Source: Acorus gramineus
Lineage: Eukaryota; Streptophyta; Magnoliopsida; Acorales; Acoraceae
Direction of reading: 5' to 3'
NCBI GenBank assembly: GCA_030737835.1
Contig: CM060853.1
Span: 23,077,430-23,141,429 of the forward strand
DNA: 64,000 nucleotides
Positions within the stretch are counted from its first letter, which is position 1, and each line of letters begins with the position of its first letter. Shown here one piece after another: positions 1 to 16,660 of this stretch. The position numbers and the translations under genes are program-made. The notes below the pieces were generated by a model. That model saw nothing but the letters and a program-made list of their open reading frames with translations. It did no database searches and had not been told where the DNA came from.

Positions 1-16
1 AAGGGTAGACCCTGCG

Positions 17-1065
17 TAGGGGTGGGTGCAACTTGGGCGGGTTGAACCCGACCCAACTCGACTTGTGGGCGGGTTGGGGTTGGATTTTTTTTCCATTCGG
101 GTTCAACCCGACTCGAACCTGAACCAACCTGAACCCAATTCAGGTTGGGTTCGGGTTGGTCGGGGTTGAACCCGAACCCGAACCCGAAGAGAAACTTAGT
201 TGAGCTAAATGGTTAATGGGCTTGCACACATATTCCTCTCATTTAAAGAAACAAATCTGTGACCATCCAATGATACAAGTAAATCACAGCCATTAATTAC
301 ACCTAGCCCTAATTTATTCTTTCTTCACTTGACCCTCACGGTCACAAAACAAGCACACCCAAGCACTCTCCTTATCCTCACAACACAAAAAAAGATGTGG
401 GAGAGGGGGACGGAATAGGCGGAGGAGGCGGAGACAACAATCCAGCGGGGGTGGCGGAAGGAGAAGGGGTCGGAGGAGGGGTCATCAGGGCGGAGAGGGG
501 GGACGGAGTCCCTGGCGATGCGGGGGAGGAGGATCCGGTTGAGGGAGTCCTTGGAGGGGTGGAGGGGGTGGCGGCGGTCGACACAGAGGAGGACAATGGA
601 GTCGCCGGAAGCGCTGAGGAGGACGACGAGGCTGGCAAAGGTAGTGATTAGAACGAGGACGGCGAGGATCTTGTAGAGGTTGTCGGAGGCCCAATCTCTG
701 TTTATGTGGTGGTCTTTTGGGGGGTTGTCTCAGTGGTTGGGATCGGAGGTCTTACTTTGTAGGGATTTGTTGTTTGTTTTTATCTATCAAGATGATGTAT
801 TTTAATTTTGTGTAGACTTGGTTACTTATATTTGAAGTATGTTTAGACCATTAAGCTATGAAAGTTTTAGCAAAAAACTGATTTGAACATTGAAACTTGA
901 AAGTGAAGGTTTATGAAATACGTTTTATGTTCTTTTAAGAGATAAACCCGAACTTGACCCAAGCCCGGGCTCAACCTAAACCCGACCCGCGTTCTGTGCA
1001 TCGTGAGTTGGGTTGGGTTTGGACAGTCCTTCAACCCGACACAACCCACCCGAGTTCATGCGAGA
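17..1065. mobile_element. hAT-like element with captured-looking coding fragment (copy 1)
   Basis: The left end (from TAGGGGTGGGTGCAACTTGG at 17) closely resembles the ends of the element at 9596-10572. Both ends hold dense CGGGTT / AACCCG subterminal repeats (17-190 and 945-1060). The right end is decayed, so its boundary and target duplication are uncertain. The interior (about 200-900) is unlike the other copy. It holds a GC-rich block with a long open frame on the minus strand (see 370-735). It sits in what must be intron 16 of the glucosylceramidase gene, because the next exon of that gene is not found before the window edge. hAT-type, non-autonomous identity is inferred from the sibling copy; no transposase is visible. 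Confidence 0.6.
370..735 (-). pseudogene. captured host-gene fragment inside hAT-like element, type II membrane-anchor-like
   Basis: Between the terminal repeats of the element, the minus strand reads open for about 120 codons from near 735 down to about 370, GC-rich against an AT-rich surround. There is no Met at the start of this frame. The frame reads a short polar stretch (DHHINRDWASDNLYK), then a hydrophobic segment of about 20 residues (ILAVLVLITTFASLVVLL), then a polar region with VLLCVDRRHP and HPRWIVVS. One transmembrane anchor followed by a soluble domain is typical of Golgi type II proteins. I do not recognise the family and assign no function. The two overlapping proline/serine-rich and glycine-rich frames look like shadows of this one. 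Capture by a transposon is inferred from position. Confidence 0.4.
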
Positions 1066-1099
1066 CCATTCTAGGTGGTGGCCTTAGAACTTTGTCACC

Positions 1100-1260
1100 A
1101 GAAAATGAATTTAGGGGACATTGCTTAGAGCCATGGTCAAGTGCTCAAACTAACAAAACAATGTTATGGGTTCAAGTCCTAGGAGCAGCCACATTATGCA
1201 AAGAAAGGCAAAAGTTATGATCATATCCAGTCTCCACTCTCTGCTCTGGGTGATAACCTT
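1100..1260 (+). repeat. SINE-like (tRNA-derived) remnant in glucosylceramidase intron
   Basis: A box A-like stretch (GCTTAGAGCCATGGTCAAGT, about 1124-1143) is followed by a box B-like GGTTCAAGTCC (about 1169-1179) and then an AGCAGCC...TGCAAAGAAAGGCAA tail. That order resembles plant Au-type SINEs. The copy is degenerate, and no target duplication or terminal T-run could be fixed. Confidence 0.4.
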
Positions 1261-1426
1261 TTTACATAGTGCCTCATGCGCAGATAGAAAACCAAACAAA
1301 AAAAATAAAAAAATGCAAGACACAATACACTTATACCAGCAGAACTATAAGACGGAAAAAAAAAATGAAGAAATTCAAATGCGACAAGCCAACTATATAA
1401 TAAAACGGCAAACGGTATGTCATTCA

Positions 1427-6883
<5,457 letters not shown>

Positions 6884-7329
6884 CTTTCACTATTATACAC
6901 CAATCAATGAAACCTAAAACTACAAAAGAGACCCAAAAAGCCTATTTTTCACCGATTGAACTCCAACAACCAAAAGTTCATTCTTTTGGTCAACGAATCC
7001 GACCTAATCGACTTCCCGTGTCACTCCAAGTACCATCAAAATCGCCAAAAACCAAATCAAACCCTAAAAACAAATGTTTTTAAGGTTACGATTCAAATCT
7101 CAAGGTATCACACAGTTATCTAATACAAGCCGAAGATGAAACACGAATCGATGCTGTTCGATCAGATCAGAAGTCCTTCAAAGAAACAAAAATGCTTCAA
7201 GGACTCGCCACTTGTAATCCAAATCAGACCAAATCGTACAAAAATCGCCACCTGATTTTAGGGAAAGAGAGAACGCTTTCCGATGCTCGGTAAATATGGA
7301 AACCCCATTTTGTTTTTTCTTTATTTATA
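6884..7329 (-). promoter_or_regulatory. 5' UTR and probable TATA box of the glucosylceramidase gene
   Basis: On the minus strand a TATAAATA box sits at 7322-7329, placing a transcription start near 7290 and a 5' UTR of about 400 bases. I see no coding potential in between. The box is a sequence match only, and the start site is inferred from spacing. Confidence 0.4.
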
Positions 7330-7399
7330 CAGGGAGGGTTTTGTTATTCTGTTTTCGCGTTTACGTCGTTAATAAAATAATTTCGCTTACGTGGACGGT

Positions 7400-7850
7400 G
7401 GACGTTTCTCTTATTAGAATATTCATAATTATTACGTCATCATATTATATTTCCCCATTTTTTGTGTTCTTATTTATAACTTTGCATTTGGATCACATGA
7501 TCTAAAATATGGGATAACTTTAAAAAAAAATTTGAAATATCAAGTCTACCCTTTCTATTAGTGGTGCATTAATATTGTTGATTTAGAATTTCATGAAGTT
7601 TTTGTTTTTTGGGAATGGTAGTCATAAATGTTGTCCATGTTTTGTAAAAAGAGGTTAAAAATGGGATAACCTTTTATCTAAAATAAAATATCCCCACTTT
7701 TTCTCTCAAAATACGAACAATTATCCATGCTTTATCTCTTTTTTTTCTTATGCCATATGGGATAACATGTTATTTAACCACATTATTTTCTTGTCCCAAC
7801 CCCTTATCACATTGCCAAATTAGGCCTTAGAATTTTTTCTTAATTACAAA
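7400..7850. repeat. dispersed AT-rich repeat, sibling of 29820-30240
   Basis: About 380 bases here align by eye with 29820-30240: shared blocks around GGATCACATGAT, GGTGCATTAATATTGTTG, CAGTCATAAATRTTGT, TATCCCCA and TTATCCCAACCC near the right end. It carries no ORF. A MITE-type element is likely, but no clean terminal inverted repeat was fixed. Confidence 0.55.
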
Positions 7851-7998
7851 GACATCATTAAAACAAAAGCAAGTATTAACACACTATACAAAGACAACAT
7901 TAACAATATGGTGTACATGAGGTGAGTTAAATTATCATATCTATGTGGTATGCAATCACATATTCATTAAATTTCTAATGTTTATTCTTAATTTTCAG

Positions 7999-9437
7999 CT
8001 ATTTACAGAATGTGAATGCAAATTCTAGTTATGGATTTATTAATCCTACTTCTTTGTCCACCTCAAAATCATCAATAGCTGTGCAGGCTCTGACTAATCG
8101 GTTTGGGGATGCTCCTCATGTCGATCTATTTCTATTGTCTTATAACTAAGGGGTAATTTTCTAAATTTCATAAGTTACATATATTTATAATATTATGTTC
8201 ATTGCATTTTTAACAATCTCATATTTTAATTATTGAAAATGTTTAGCCAACATTGGGTCTTGTTGATCATGAGCCCCAAAGAACATATAGTTTACTATTT
8301 GGATCCATTGGCAAATTTAATTCGTAAAGAAATCAAAACGGTCGTAAACCTATAAGTATTTTGATGTTCACGTACTCCTCGTATTTATTACAACATTACT
8401 CTTAATCTTAAAATTGTTTCTTTGTAGGGAATTGAAAACATACAACGTGAGTATTGGAAGCAAGTAAAAAAAATTACCTCTTGGATTCAAGTCTCGATGT
8501 GACTATTGTATCTTTTAATTTCTTTTGAAATCATGAAATAATAAAACATGGATTCAAAGTTGTTCCTTCTGAAGTATGACACTTAATCATATATGCATGT
8601 ATCTTCTTTTTTGTAAAAAAAAAAACTTGATCACATAAAAGAAATCAAGATTTATGTTTTTTTCTTTAAACAATTTGTGCCTGAGAAAGCCAAAGGCAAC
8701 CATGTGCACTCCAGAAGCAAGGATGAAAATGAGAGAAGAGTGGTGGGATGAAAAAAAGTTAGGTCGTTGTTATAATCATTGGATCATGAGCTTGGATAGA
8801 TTTAAATGTTGGAACATATGGAAGATGTTGGAACAATATGGAAGGCTTGTGCTCTTTAGTTGTTTAATGTTTCTATTGTTGCAATCATTTCATTCCTTTC
8901 ACATATATAAGTCCCTAAAAGTTGGGAATGACTCTTTTTTTTCTCTTTTGCGGAGCTCTAACTGTTTAAATTTAATTTGCTAATAAAATAAAATAGCATA
9001 TTTGGCTGCTAAAATGATAGCTAAGTGTGAATACATTTTAGTCATTGGATCGGAGCTTTTTGTTGCTTGAAACAATGCATTATATTTGCTCCCAAATATT
9101 TGCAAGGCATCTTTAACTATTGAAAATTATATCTATGAGTTATTTAATTTTTTTTCCTAGAATTGATGATTTACTTATATTTGTAGCGCCAAAAGCTATC
9201 GAATGTAGTTATTTTGTAATGACATATATGAAACATATCATCGAAAAACCAGAAATTCACATTTTTCAAAAGGTAAGATCTCTATTTTTTGTTTGGGTTG
9301 ATATATTTAAATTCATTGGCTAATTAATATCATAATTATGTTGTACATGCAGTTTGAACGAATAGTCTCCTACACAGAAGATGTAATTGCTACATTGATG
9401 AATGAGTGGTGCAACATAATTCAAAAACTTACATAGT
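7999..9437 (+). pseudogene. Ulp1-like (C48) cysteine protease of CACTA element, broken
   Basis: Four blocks read as exons. Block 7999-8150 includes SSYGFINPTSLS and ends in LFLLSYN, followed at once by a stop. Block 8247-8340 reads HWVLLIMSPKEHIVYYLDPL, with the family's catalytic His (HW) and Asp (LDPL). Block 9161-9272 reads AIECSYFVMTYMKHII with the catalytic Cys, and ends at a GTAAG donor. Block 9353-9437 reads FERIVSYTEDVIATLMNEW and ends in TAG. The His-Asp-Cys order and the spacing to the terminal helix match Ulp1-type proteases carried by plant transposons. The in-frame stop after the first block, the missing link between 8340 and 9161 and the absence of an upstream domain mean it is not expected to be functional. 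Confidence 0.7.
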
Positions 9438-9595
9438 TGAATATTGTGAGTACAATTGAAGTTTTTATTATATTGTAGTTTTTTATTTTGAAATTGGCAC
9501 CACTATTGAGTAGTTGAGATTCAACATGATATTTTGATGTGTTTGATTCAAATGCAATTCAGCTTGCATTTGCATGAAAACAAGTGGATGTATCA

Positions 9596-10572
9596 TAGGG
9601 GTGCAACTCGGGCGGGTTGGGTCGGGTTGAAGGTCTGTTCAAGCCCAACCCGTGATGCGCAGAGTCCAACCCGAACCCGAGCCCGAACCCGACGTCAACC
9701 CGAAGGACGCAACCTGAACCTGAGCCCGACTTCAACCCGCGGGTTTGGGTCGGGTTCGGGTTAAACCCGGGTTTGGGTCGGGTTCGGGTTAGACTCGGGT
9801 CGGACTCGGGTTTAACCCTTAAAAATATCATAAAATATTTAATAAACAACACAACAAACTCTAATTAATTAAACATACATTCATCACAAAAAAAATACTT
9901 TAAAAATCCAAATAATTTACCATGATTGCATATTCCAAATTCTGATTAAAGTAAACAAACCAATCAAAATGGTCCAAAACCATCCCCAATCCCCTCCCCC
10001 ACAGATCCTCTCTCCAAATCCAAATCTCACCAACACCACAACCCTCACTGATCTGTTCTTCATTTCTCCACCAACCCACGAAAACTCGCTGTTCATTCTT
10101 CCTTGTCCACTGCACCGGCGACTTCAATGGCCTCTTCAACTACGCCTCCCTCCACTTCTGTCTCTTCCACCTTCATCTTCCCTGCAGTCGCAGTCATCGC
10201 GGCTCCGTTCCGGTTGACCCGACGTAGTTTGTAAGGGCTGATGATCAGAGGGTTGGCGAGGCTGATTTGTGTTTGTGATGTGAAAAGAAAAATAAGTGTG
10301 ACGGCTGGAATGAAAGAAGAGGTGATTTGTGTTTAGGGTTTTGGGAGTGGGTAAGTTGTTGTGGTAGTATAAATTTTTTAGTTTAACATGCACTGGGGGG
10401 CCGGGTTCGGGTTGAGCCTGCCTAACCCGACCCCCCAACCCGAACCAGACCTGAATTGGGTTCGGGTTAGTTCGGGTTCGGGTTGGGCTGAACCCGACAT
10501 ACAAAAACCCCAACCCAAACCCGCCCATGAACTGGGTTGAGTCAGGTTCAACCCGCCCAAGTTGCACCCCTA
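9596..10572. mobile_element. 977-bp hAT-like non-autonomous element nested in CACTA (copy 2)
   Basis: The termini are inverted repeats: TAGGGGTGCAACTCGGGCGG at 9596 and the reverse complement TAGGGGTGCAACTTGGGCGG at the right end (10572), one mismatch in 20. Flanking 8-bp sequences atgtatca (9588-9595) and atgtatta (10573-10580) match 7/8, fitting a hAT target duplication. Subterminal regions are packed with CGGGTT repeats on both sides. The interior (9840-10380) has no transposase and differs from the interior of the related element at 17-1065. Confidence 0.8.
10040..10215 (+). pseudogene. captured exon-like fragment, possibly cation/calcium exchanger N terminus
   Basis: Inside the nested hAT-like element, a GC-richer block reads in one frame RCSFFLVHCTGDFNGLFN and continues YASLHFCLFHLHLP before a TAG. 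The pattern Cys...HC...GLFNYxSLHFC resembles the N-terminal exon of plant CCX (Na+/Ca2+ exchanger-like) proteins. I assign this from memory of the family pattern only. Only some 50 residues are present with no start context, so it is a gene fragment carried by the element, not a gene. Confidence 0.3.
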
Positions 10573-10719
10573 ATGTATTAAAACAATTGTATGGAAATTG
10601 TTTTGTACCAAAATGGTTTTTTGGGTATGATGAGGTGGTTTTATTCATGAAATAGTATTAAATATATATGCAGTTTTGAAAAAACAATCACTATTCAAAT
10701 GTAAATGTAATCTTATTAT

Positions 10720-11218
10720 ATTGTAAATTATCACGGTCACCAAATAAACCGTGATCCTTACTAAGGAAACAATCACGGTTCTCATAACCACGTGATAGTT
10801 AGATAGTTAACCAACTAACAATCACGGGGTAGCCTAAAACTGTAATTATTACTCAACAAAAGATCACGGTTACGTATAAAATGCAATTTATTCGTACTTA
10901 TAGATCACTGTTTGTATGCTAAATGATCGCGACCGAATAATATACCGTGATCATTACTAAGGATACAATCACGGTTCTTATAAACACCATGATAATTAAC
11001 CAACTAACAATCACTGAATAATCTAAAAACGTAATCGTTGCCCAACAAAAGATCACGGTTACCAATTCAACCATGATTTTTATCAACAAACAATCACATG
11101 ATTATCCACCGTGATAAAATATTCAATCAAAAGATCACGGCCAACAACAAAAGATCACAGCTTGGTAGATCACGGTTTGCGAACCGTGATCTAATACGTT
11201 TGATCACGGTTTTTAGCG
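10720..11218. repeat. CACTA subterminal repeat array (GATCACGGTT)
   Basis: About two dozen degenerate copies of ATCACGGTT or AACCGTGAT in both orientations lie within 500 bases, some as back-to-back palindromes (for example around 11170-11195). In CACTA elements such arrays bind the element-encoded protein; that role is established for the superfamily and inferred here. Confidence 0.75.
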
Positions 11219-12035
11219 GTGATCTTTGACTTTTTTGTGGTAGTGAGAGAATTATAACAAAAGCAAGAATTAACACAATACAAAATGCAACATTTTTTTT
11301 TATTGATAAATATTTTTTCTGATCAAATCTTTCTTATTAGCAAGGCGCATGATTCAAATCCGGGTCCCCTCATAAGGAGAGGGTACAATATTATTTATTT
11401 CAACCATGTAGGCTATTATAATAAGAGAATGGCTGACCAGAGACCATAAATCAGAGACTGAAACCCCCATCGGCAAATATGGTCTGTCCGGTGATATAAG
11501 AAGCAGCGGGCATACAGAGAAATGCCACCGTCGAAGATATCTCCTCTGCCTTTCCGGCGCATCGGAGAGGGGTTTTGCCGATAAGTCCGGCACGCAATTC
11601 ATCGTAGGCAACCTGAATAAGATCACATTGAGGATAAACATATGAGCTGTAGAGACTCATAGAAATAGCACATGTTATCTCTCTTAGACACCCCCACCCT
11701 CACCCTTGTTGGGAGACTATAGAAACTGCAAGAATGATTGTTCAGAGTATTTTCTTTTATGTACAGAGCGATATATGCTACGCACAGTCCTTATTTATTA
11801 TTATCATGCATGCAATTTTATTATCCCCAATGAGGAGATGCTTTGTTAGATGAAAGCATATGATGTTTCACTTCTTCAATAAGTACATACATACAATTCA
11901 AGAAAATATACATGAAATTCATGTTTCACTATAAGAAATATGCATATTCGAAAAAACAATCAAAACATTTGAAAATTGCAAGTGGGGTTATACACTATAC
12001 GGATGACTCTATCTAATGTTATCTCTATTTTCAAC

Positions 12036-12068
12036 ACACACACACTAACACACACACACACACACACA
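12036..12068. repeat. (CA)n microsatellite in SDR copy 1 intron 4
   Basis: A run of CA dinucleotides with one interruption near 12048, inside the last intron of the pseudogene. Confidence 0.85.
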
Positions 12069-12184
12069 AAGTGTAGTTGGACCATGCCCTTCAATGAAAG
12101 TGTTGACAGGATGGAACATGAGTCCCATGATTGTCTTATGAGCGTTGATATGCCCACTCCGTTTTGCAGGTCCATCTCCAATCC

Positions 12185-12410
12185 CGTACATTATATAATG
12201 CATCATCACATATCACGGTATATGTTGTTCTATCATAGTGTATAACAAAAAAAATAAAATTATAAAAAATACATTATTTTATCTTAGTGTATACTTCATT
12301 TCATATAACATGATGTATTTCAATGAAAGAGTACTGTAATTTAAAAAAAAAAACAATATGAACTACAAATGATGTTGCAACTGGGGCTTAACATATCATT
12401 TCCTTTCCTT
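12185..12410. repeat. MITE family A copy (degenerate) in SDR copy 1 intron 4
   Basis: It shares with 15388-15670 and 37947-38216 the blocks TATCATAGTGTATAA, CTTAGTGTATACTTCATTTC, ATATAACA and the closing GCAACTGGGGCTT...ATCATTTCC. The left end is eroded. Confidence 0.55.
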
Positions 12411-12640
12411 ATATTTGGATAATCCATGTACATTACTTTTATTGATTTAGAAATCCACATTTCATTTTCCATTGAAAGTATAAGAATTTTCAATTTTATT
12501 TTTGTTGCATAAAAATGCATTCAATTCCTTGAAATAAATAATTTAATTATTCTTAAAATTTTTTTATTTCGATATGCGAAGAATATACACCGGAATTGCA
12601 AAAAGGATTACATAGAAGATTCCATGTAACATTATTTTCA

Positions 12641-12883
<243 letters not shown>

Positions 12884-14452
12884 TTAATTAAGTCTGTCAA
12901 TTATCCAAAACATATTCGTAGTTGCTCCGAATCTGACATATAATGATATTCGAATATATAGTGTGGATATGGATATTTTGTGTCCATTTCAGAAAAAAAA
13001 AATCAGAATCCATCATATATTATAGTCATAATATATAATTTTTCATGATAATTTAAATTAGTGTTTATACTTAGATCAATCAGATATCTGGGCATAATTT
13101 GAAAAGATCTGGGTTTAAGAATTAACATCTATATCCAAACGATTTAGAATAGGATATGAATATTGTCTCCGATATGTATTTGATTCATTAATAATACTTA
13201 CTTTTGGTAGTAGCATAGAGAATTAGAGACACACGGAGGGCATGGCAACTGCGCTAGTGGCGGGGGAGATGAACACTATGTTGCCCTTCCTGACTGCCTC
13301 ATGAGAGAATGAGCGAGTTGGCTCAAGTGGAACCCTGATTCCAAGTTCGTGGCCATGATTAGATTGTATTCCTCGGCACTGATATCTTCGGCCGGCCGCA
13401 ACAGAATGGTTCCGACATTGTTTACCTAAAAGTAGAACATTAAGGATAATGGTTAGTCGACAATGAATGAATCCTAAAATGCGACTAATATTTACACAAA
13501 GATTTTATGTGATTATCATCACATATTTGTAACACAACTAATTCTCACAAAACAAATCACAATAAAATACAAACAAACAAAGATACAAATAAAAATATGC
13601 AAAAAATCAAATTAAAACAACATAAGAAAAATAGCATATGATCTAATACATCTATATATTCTTTGTAATTCAAATAATAAATAAAATAATATTCTGATAA
13701 ATAAATAAATAAAGTTAAAGAAGAGAATAAAAAGAAATGGATAAGTTTCTAAACTCAAGATTTAAAAAAAAATTAAATAAAAATAAATCTCAAATAGAAA
13801 ATAAGTTATCTTTTTTGGGATTTGGACCCTTTATAAGCCATCGGGGTCCTAGGCAACCATCTTGATTGTCTTCAAGCTAAATATGTGTTATTAAACCACA
13901 ACAACAATGTTACATTATCATCACATCAGTTGATCTCAAACAATTTTAAAAGCTTGAGACTTACAAGGATGTCGAGCTTTCCGCCAAAGGTTGCAGAAAC
14001 CCTCTCCATCAACCTCTCGCGCTCCGCATGGGACGTCACATCGCACACCGAGGCGGTGACCGGGTGGCCGAGAGCCTTCCACCGCCGCAAAGACTCGGTG
14101 AGCGCGGTCTCGTCGCAGTCGCACGTGTACACCGACGCGCCGAGTCCGACGAGTTCTTCTACTATGGCGTGCCTGTAATATAAGAATAACCAATTACACT
14201 TCTCTTCAAATGAATCAGAATATAAGAATAAACCAATAACACAAATTAATCAGAATAAGGAGAGAATAAGTGACCCAATGCTTCTAGCTCCACCAGTAAC
14301 AAGAGCGGTCATTCCACTAAGGGACCATTTGTTGTTCTCCCCTTTCAAGATTGATGTGTTTCCCTCAGTCATTTTTTTTGAATTTTTATTTTCCAATCAC
14401 AAACACCTGAGTCCACTGAGAATGCAGAGATGTGTTGTGGGTATAGTTTCTT

Positions 14453-14460
14453 TTTATATA
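14453..14460 (-). promoter_or_regulatory. TATA box of SDR copy 1
   Basis: On the minus strand TATATAAA lies about 80 bases upstream of the start codon at 14372. The same box is found at the equivalent place in copies 2 and 3. Confidence 0.55.
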
Positions 14461-15387
14461 TGGAGCACAACATGGGACTGTGTAAATTATAATACAATAA
14501 AATTATGGGTGAGTGGGAAGAAACCGGTTATTGTTACTTTTCTTTGTATATATTCAGCGCAACAAGAGATCGTGTGAATTTATGAAATATATATGTCCAC
14601 GTTACGTTGGCCACGCATACTATTTTATTATGTTTCATTTTATTTATTTTATTTTTAATGGTGAGGATAGTGAGGTAGTTCTAGGCTAAAAGGAAAAATT
14701 TTCACCCTCAAATCATTCAGTTGAAATAAAAATCATTGAATTGAAAAAGAAAACTTGTCCTATTAACATGTCTAGCATTTAACATAAGAGCAACGTGGTA
14801 GGAGATTCCAATCACAATTTTTTTTAGATGTTTCAATAAAATTAATAAGAATGAAAATGAACATCCAGCGGGTACTTGAACAATGAAATTATCTCTCATA
14901 ACAATAAAATTTATATTAATTTATATTTTGAGAATGAGATTTCCGTCATTTGATGGATATATAATGTCTCCATCAAATAGTTAACAGCGGTCATATATAG
15001 ATTAAGAATCTATTGATAAAAATATCATTCGGACACGTACTTATGGTAGGCAGTGACATGACAATGTTGGCCATGGTAGGAGATTGAATTACAATATATG
15101 AACAAATGAAGTTGTTTTATGTTTTCGGGTACCTAGATTCACTCAAACAGTCAAAACTGTGGTGTAGATTTTAAAGGTCGTGGAAAGCCCCAAACACGTA
15201 AGAATCATATCAATTAAAGATCTCAACAATAATTGGCATGAAAGATCTAGAAGTATTAGGAAGGCTGTAGCATGTTTTATTACTTTGACAGATTGTCTTT
15301 ATTTTTTAACGTATGAATTCCATGTTAAATATATCCTCGTTGATCATGCATGTAACTCTTTCTCCTCTTTTTTTTTTTTTTGGCAAT

Positions 15388-15670
15388 GATACACGCAGTC
15401 TATTTTATAGCCTATTTTGTAATTCCATACGTTATGATAATGTAGTATATATTATATTATCATAGTGTATGTGATTCTATTATAACATATGACGTAAATT
15501 TTTTTTATTTTTTTTTAACTTGAAAAAAAACATGTTAATGTATCTCGGTATATACTTCATTTTATATAACAGCATGCACTTTATTTAGAGAGTGTATGAT
15601 TTTTTAAAAAAATAAAATTTGGGGGGGGACTGCAATTGGGACTGCAATGGGGATTGGGTGTATCATTTTC
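15388..15670. repeat. MITE family A copy, about 283 bp
   Basis: The ends are imperfect inverted repeats starting GATACACGCAG and (reverse complement) GATACACCCAATCC. The inside has TATTATCATAGTGTATGTGA and CTCGGTATATACTTCATTTT. The duplicate of this locus (around 21890-21925) lacks it, which gives independent support for insertion. No ORF. Confidence 0.7.
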
Positions 15671-16052
15671 CTTTTTTTTTTGTTTGGTTGAGCTTAGTAG
15701 ATTGTGATGAATTTAAATAAAATAGTTTATATAAACTCGATTTTTATAGAGTACACTTTGTCCACTATTTTAAAAAAACATATTTTCTTTTACAAAAAGC
15801 TGTAACAAATTTTTTAATTAAATTGTTTTTTGTGAAGTCATTTGAAAACATACACCTTTGTGTTTTTATTTTTTTTTAAAGTAAAATAAACTCAAATCTT
15901 TTGCCAAACGCTACCAAAATGTAGTGATTCATGAATCTGGCTCGATAAACCAAATCATTTAGGACACGATTTTTTTTAACTTGATTTAAGAAACCTAATG
16001 ATTTAATTTAAAAATGAGAAAATTATAAAGAGTTATAACCAAAAAATTTAAA

Positions 16053-16509
16053 GGTGAATTGTTCAAATGCCCCTTGACCAACAACCTAATTTTTTTCTAT
16101 CTTTGGACTTTTTATTTATTTATTTACCCCTGCAGTGTTGTCTTCTTTTTTAGCCCCCCGCTTTTCATAACACCTGAAATACACTTTATAGACAAAAATA
16201 CATAATACAGAAATATAATGTCATACATAAAGAAATTATACACACAATTATAGATATTTAATAGTTATCTACATAGAGCATTCAACGTACACAAATATAG
16301 TTTCAGTAACTAGTTGAACATATCATGCAACCACACATAATGTAACTGTAAACTGGAAAAATAAAGTGGGGGCAGTTTAGGTATCAAAGTATGATGTGAC
16401 AGTGTTCAAGGACAAAAAAAAATGAGACCAGGGGTAAAAAGAAATAAAAAAAAGTCCAGGGATAGAAAAACATAAAGTTGTTGGTTAAGGGACATTTGAA
16501 CAATTCACC
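16053..16509. repeat. 457-bp MITE with inverted repeats of about 95 bp
   Basis: The left end GGTGAATTGTTCAAATGCCC and the reverse complement of the right end GGTGAATTGTTCAAATGTCC continue in register for about 95 bases (CCAACAAC, TTTTTCTATC, GGACTTTTT, TTACCCCTG). The flanking bases TAAA occur on both sides. The paralogous locus near 22240 is uninterrupted. No ORF. Confidence 0.8.
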
Positions 16510-16660
16510 TAAAATTTAATAAGACGTTGAACATTCACGGTGAGACATGTCATCTTATAATTACTTGTTGGCATTGATGTTGTCAGTTTAGATGATTATA
16601 AAATTATTCAACTTTTATGTTACTAGACTAGATGTCTAGATCATCTTAAAATTGCAAATT

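Larger units (their letters stand above)
7900..11245 (+). mobile_element. decayed CACTA (En/Spm) transposon with Ulp1-type protease relic
   Basis: The right end is a clear CACTA terminus: the reverse complement of 11219-11245 begins CACTACCACAAAAAAGTCAA. Next to it lies about 550 bases (10720-11220) of subterminal repeats built from GATCACGGTT and its reverse complement in many degenerate copies, the classic CACTA subterminal structure. The interior carries a broken C48/Ulp1-like protease gene (7999-9437), an accessory gene found in plant CACTA elements. A separate hAT-like element (9596-10572) is nested inside. No TNP2-type transposase is visible, and the left terminus is missing or unrecognisable (a weak CACTATAC lies near 7878), so the left boundary is approximate. 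Confidence 0.75.
14655..16660. repeat. segmental duplication, copy 1 (with 21363-22390)
   Basis: The 5' flank of SDR copy 1 aligns by eye over most of its length with 21363-22390: GTGAGGAWAGTGAGGT, ATTTAGCAATTAACA-like block, GGAGATTGAATTRCAATATA, GTCGTGGAAAGCCCCAAACA, GACAGATTGTCTTTATTT, and a GATTCATGAA block. Copy 1 is longer mainly because two MITEs (15388-15670 and 16053-16509) interrupt it. No SDR exons accompany the second copy. Confidence 0.75.

Noticed and set aside
397..694. Gly/Glu-rich (plus) and Pro/Ser-rich (minus) open frames
   Set aside because: They overlap the minus-strand frame with a hydrophobic anchor at 370-735 and look like its out-of-frame shadows.
10720..11218. CRISPR-like spaced repeats (ATCACGGTT)
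   Set aside because: The repeats are degenerate, occur in both orientations with irregular spacing, and end in a CACTA terminus; plant nuclear context.
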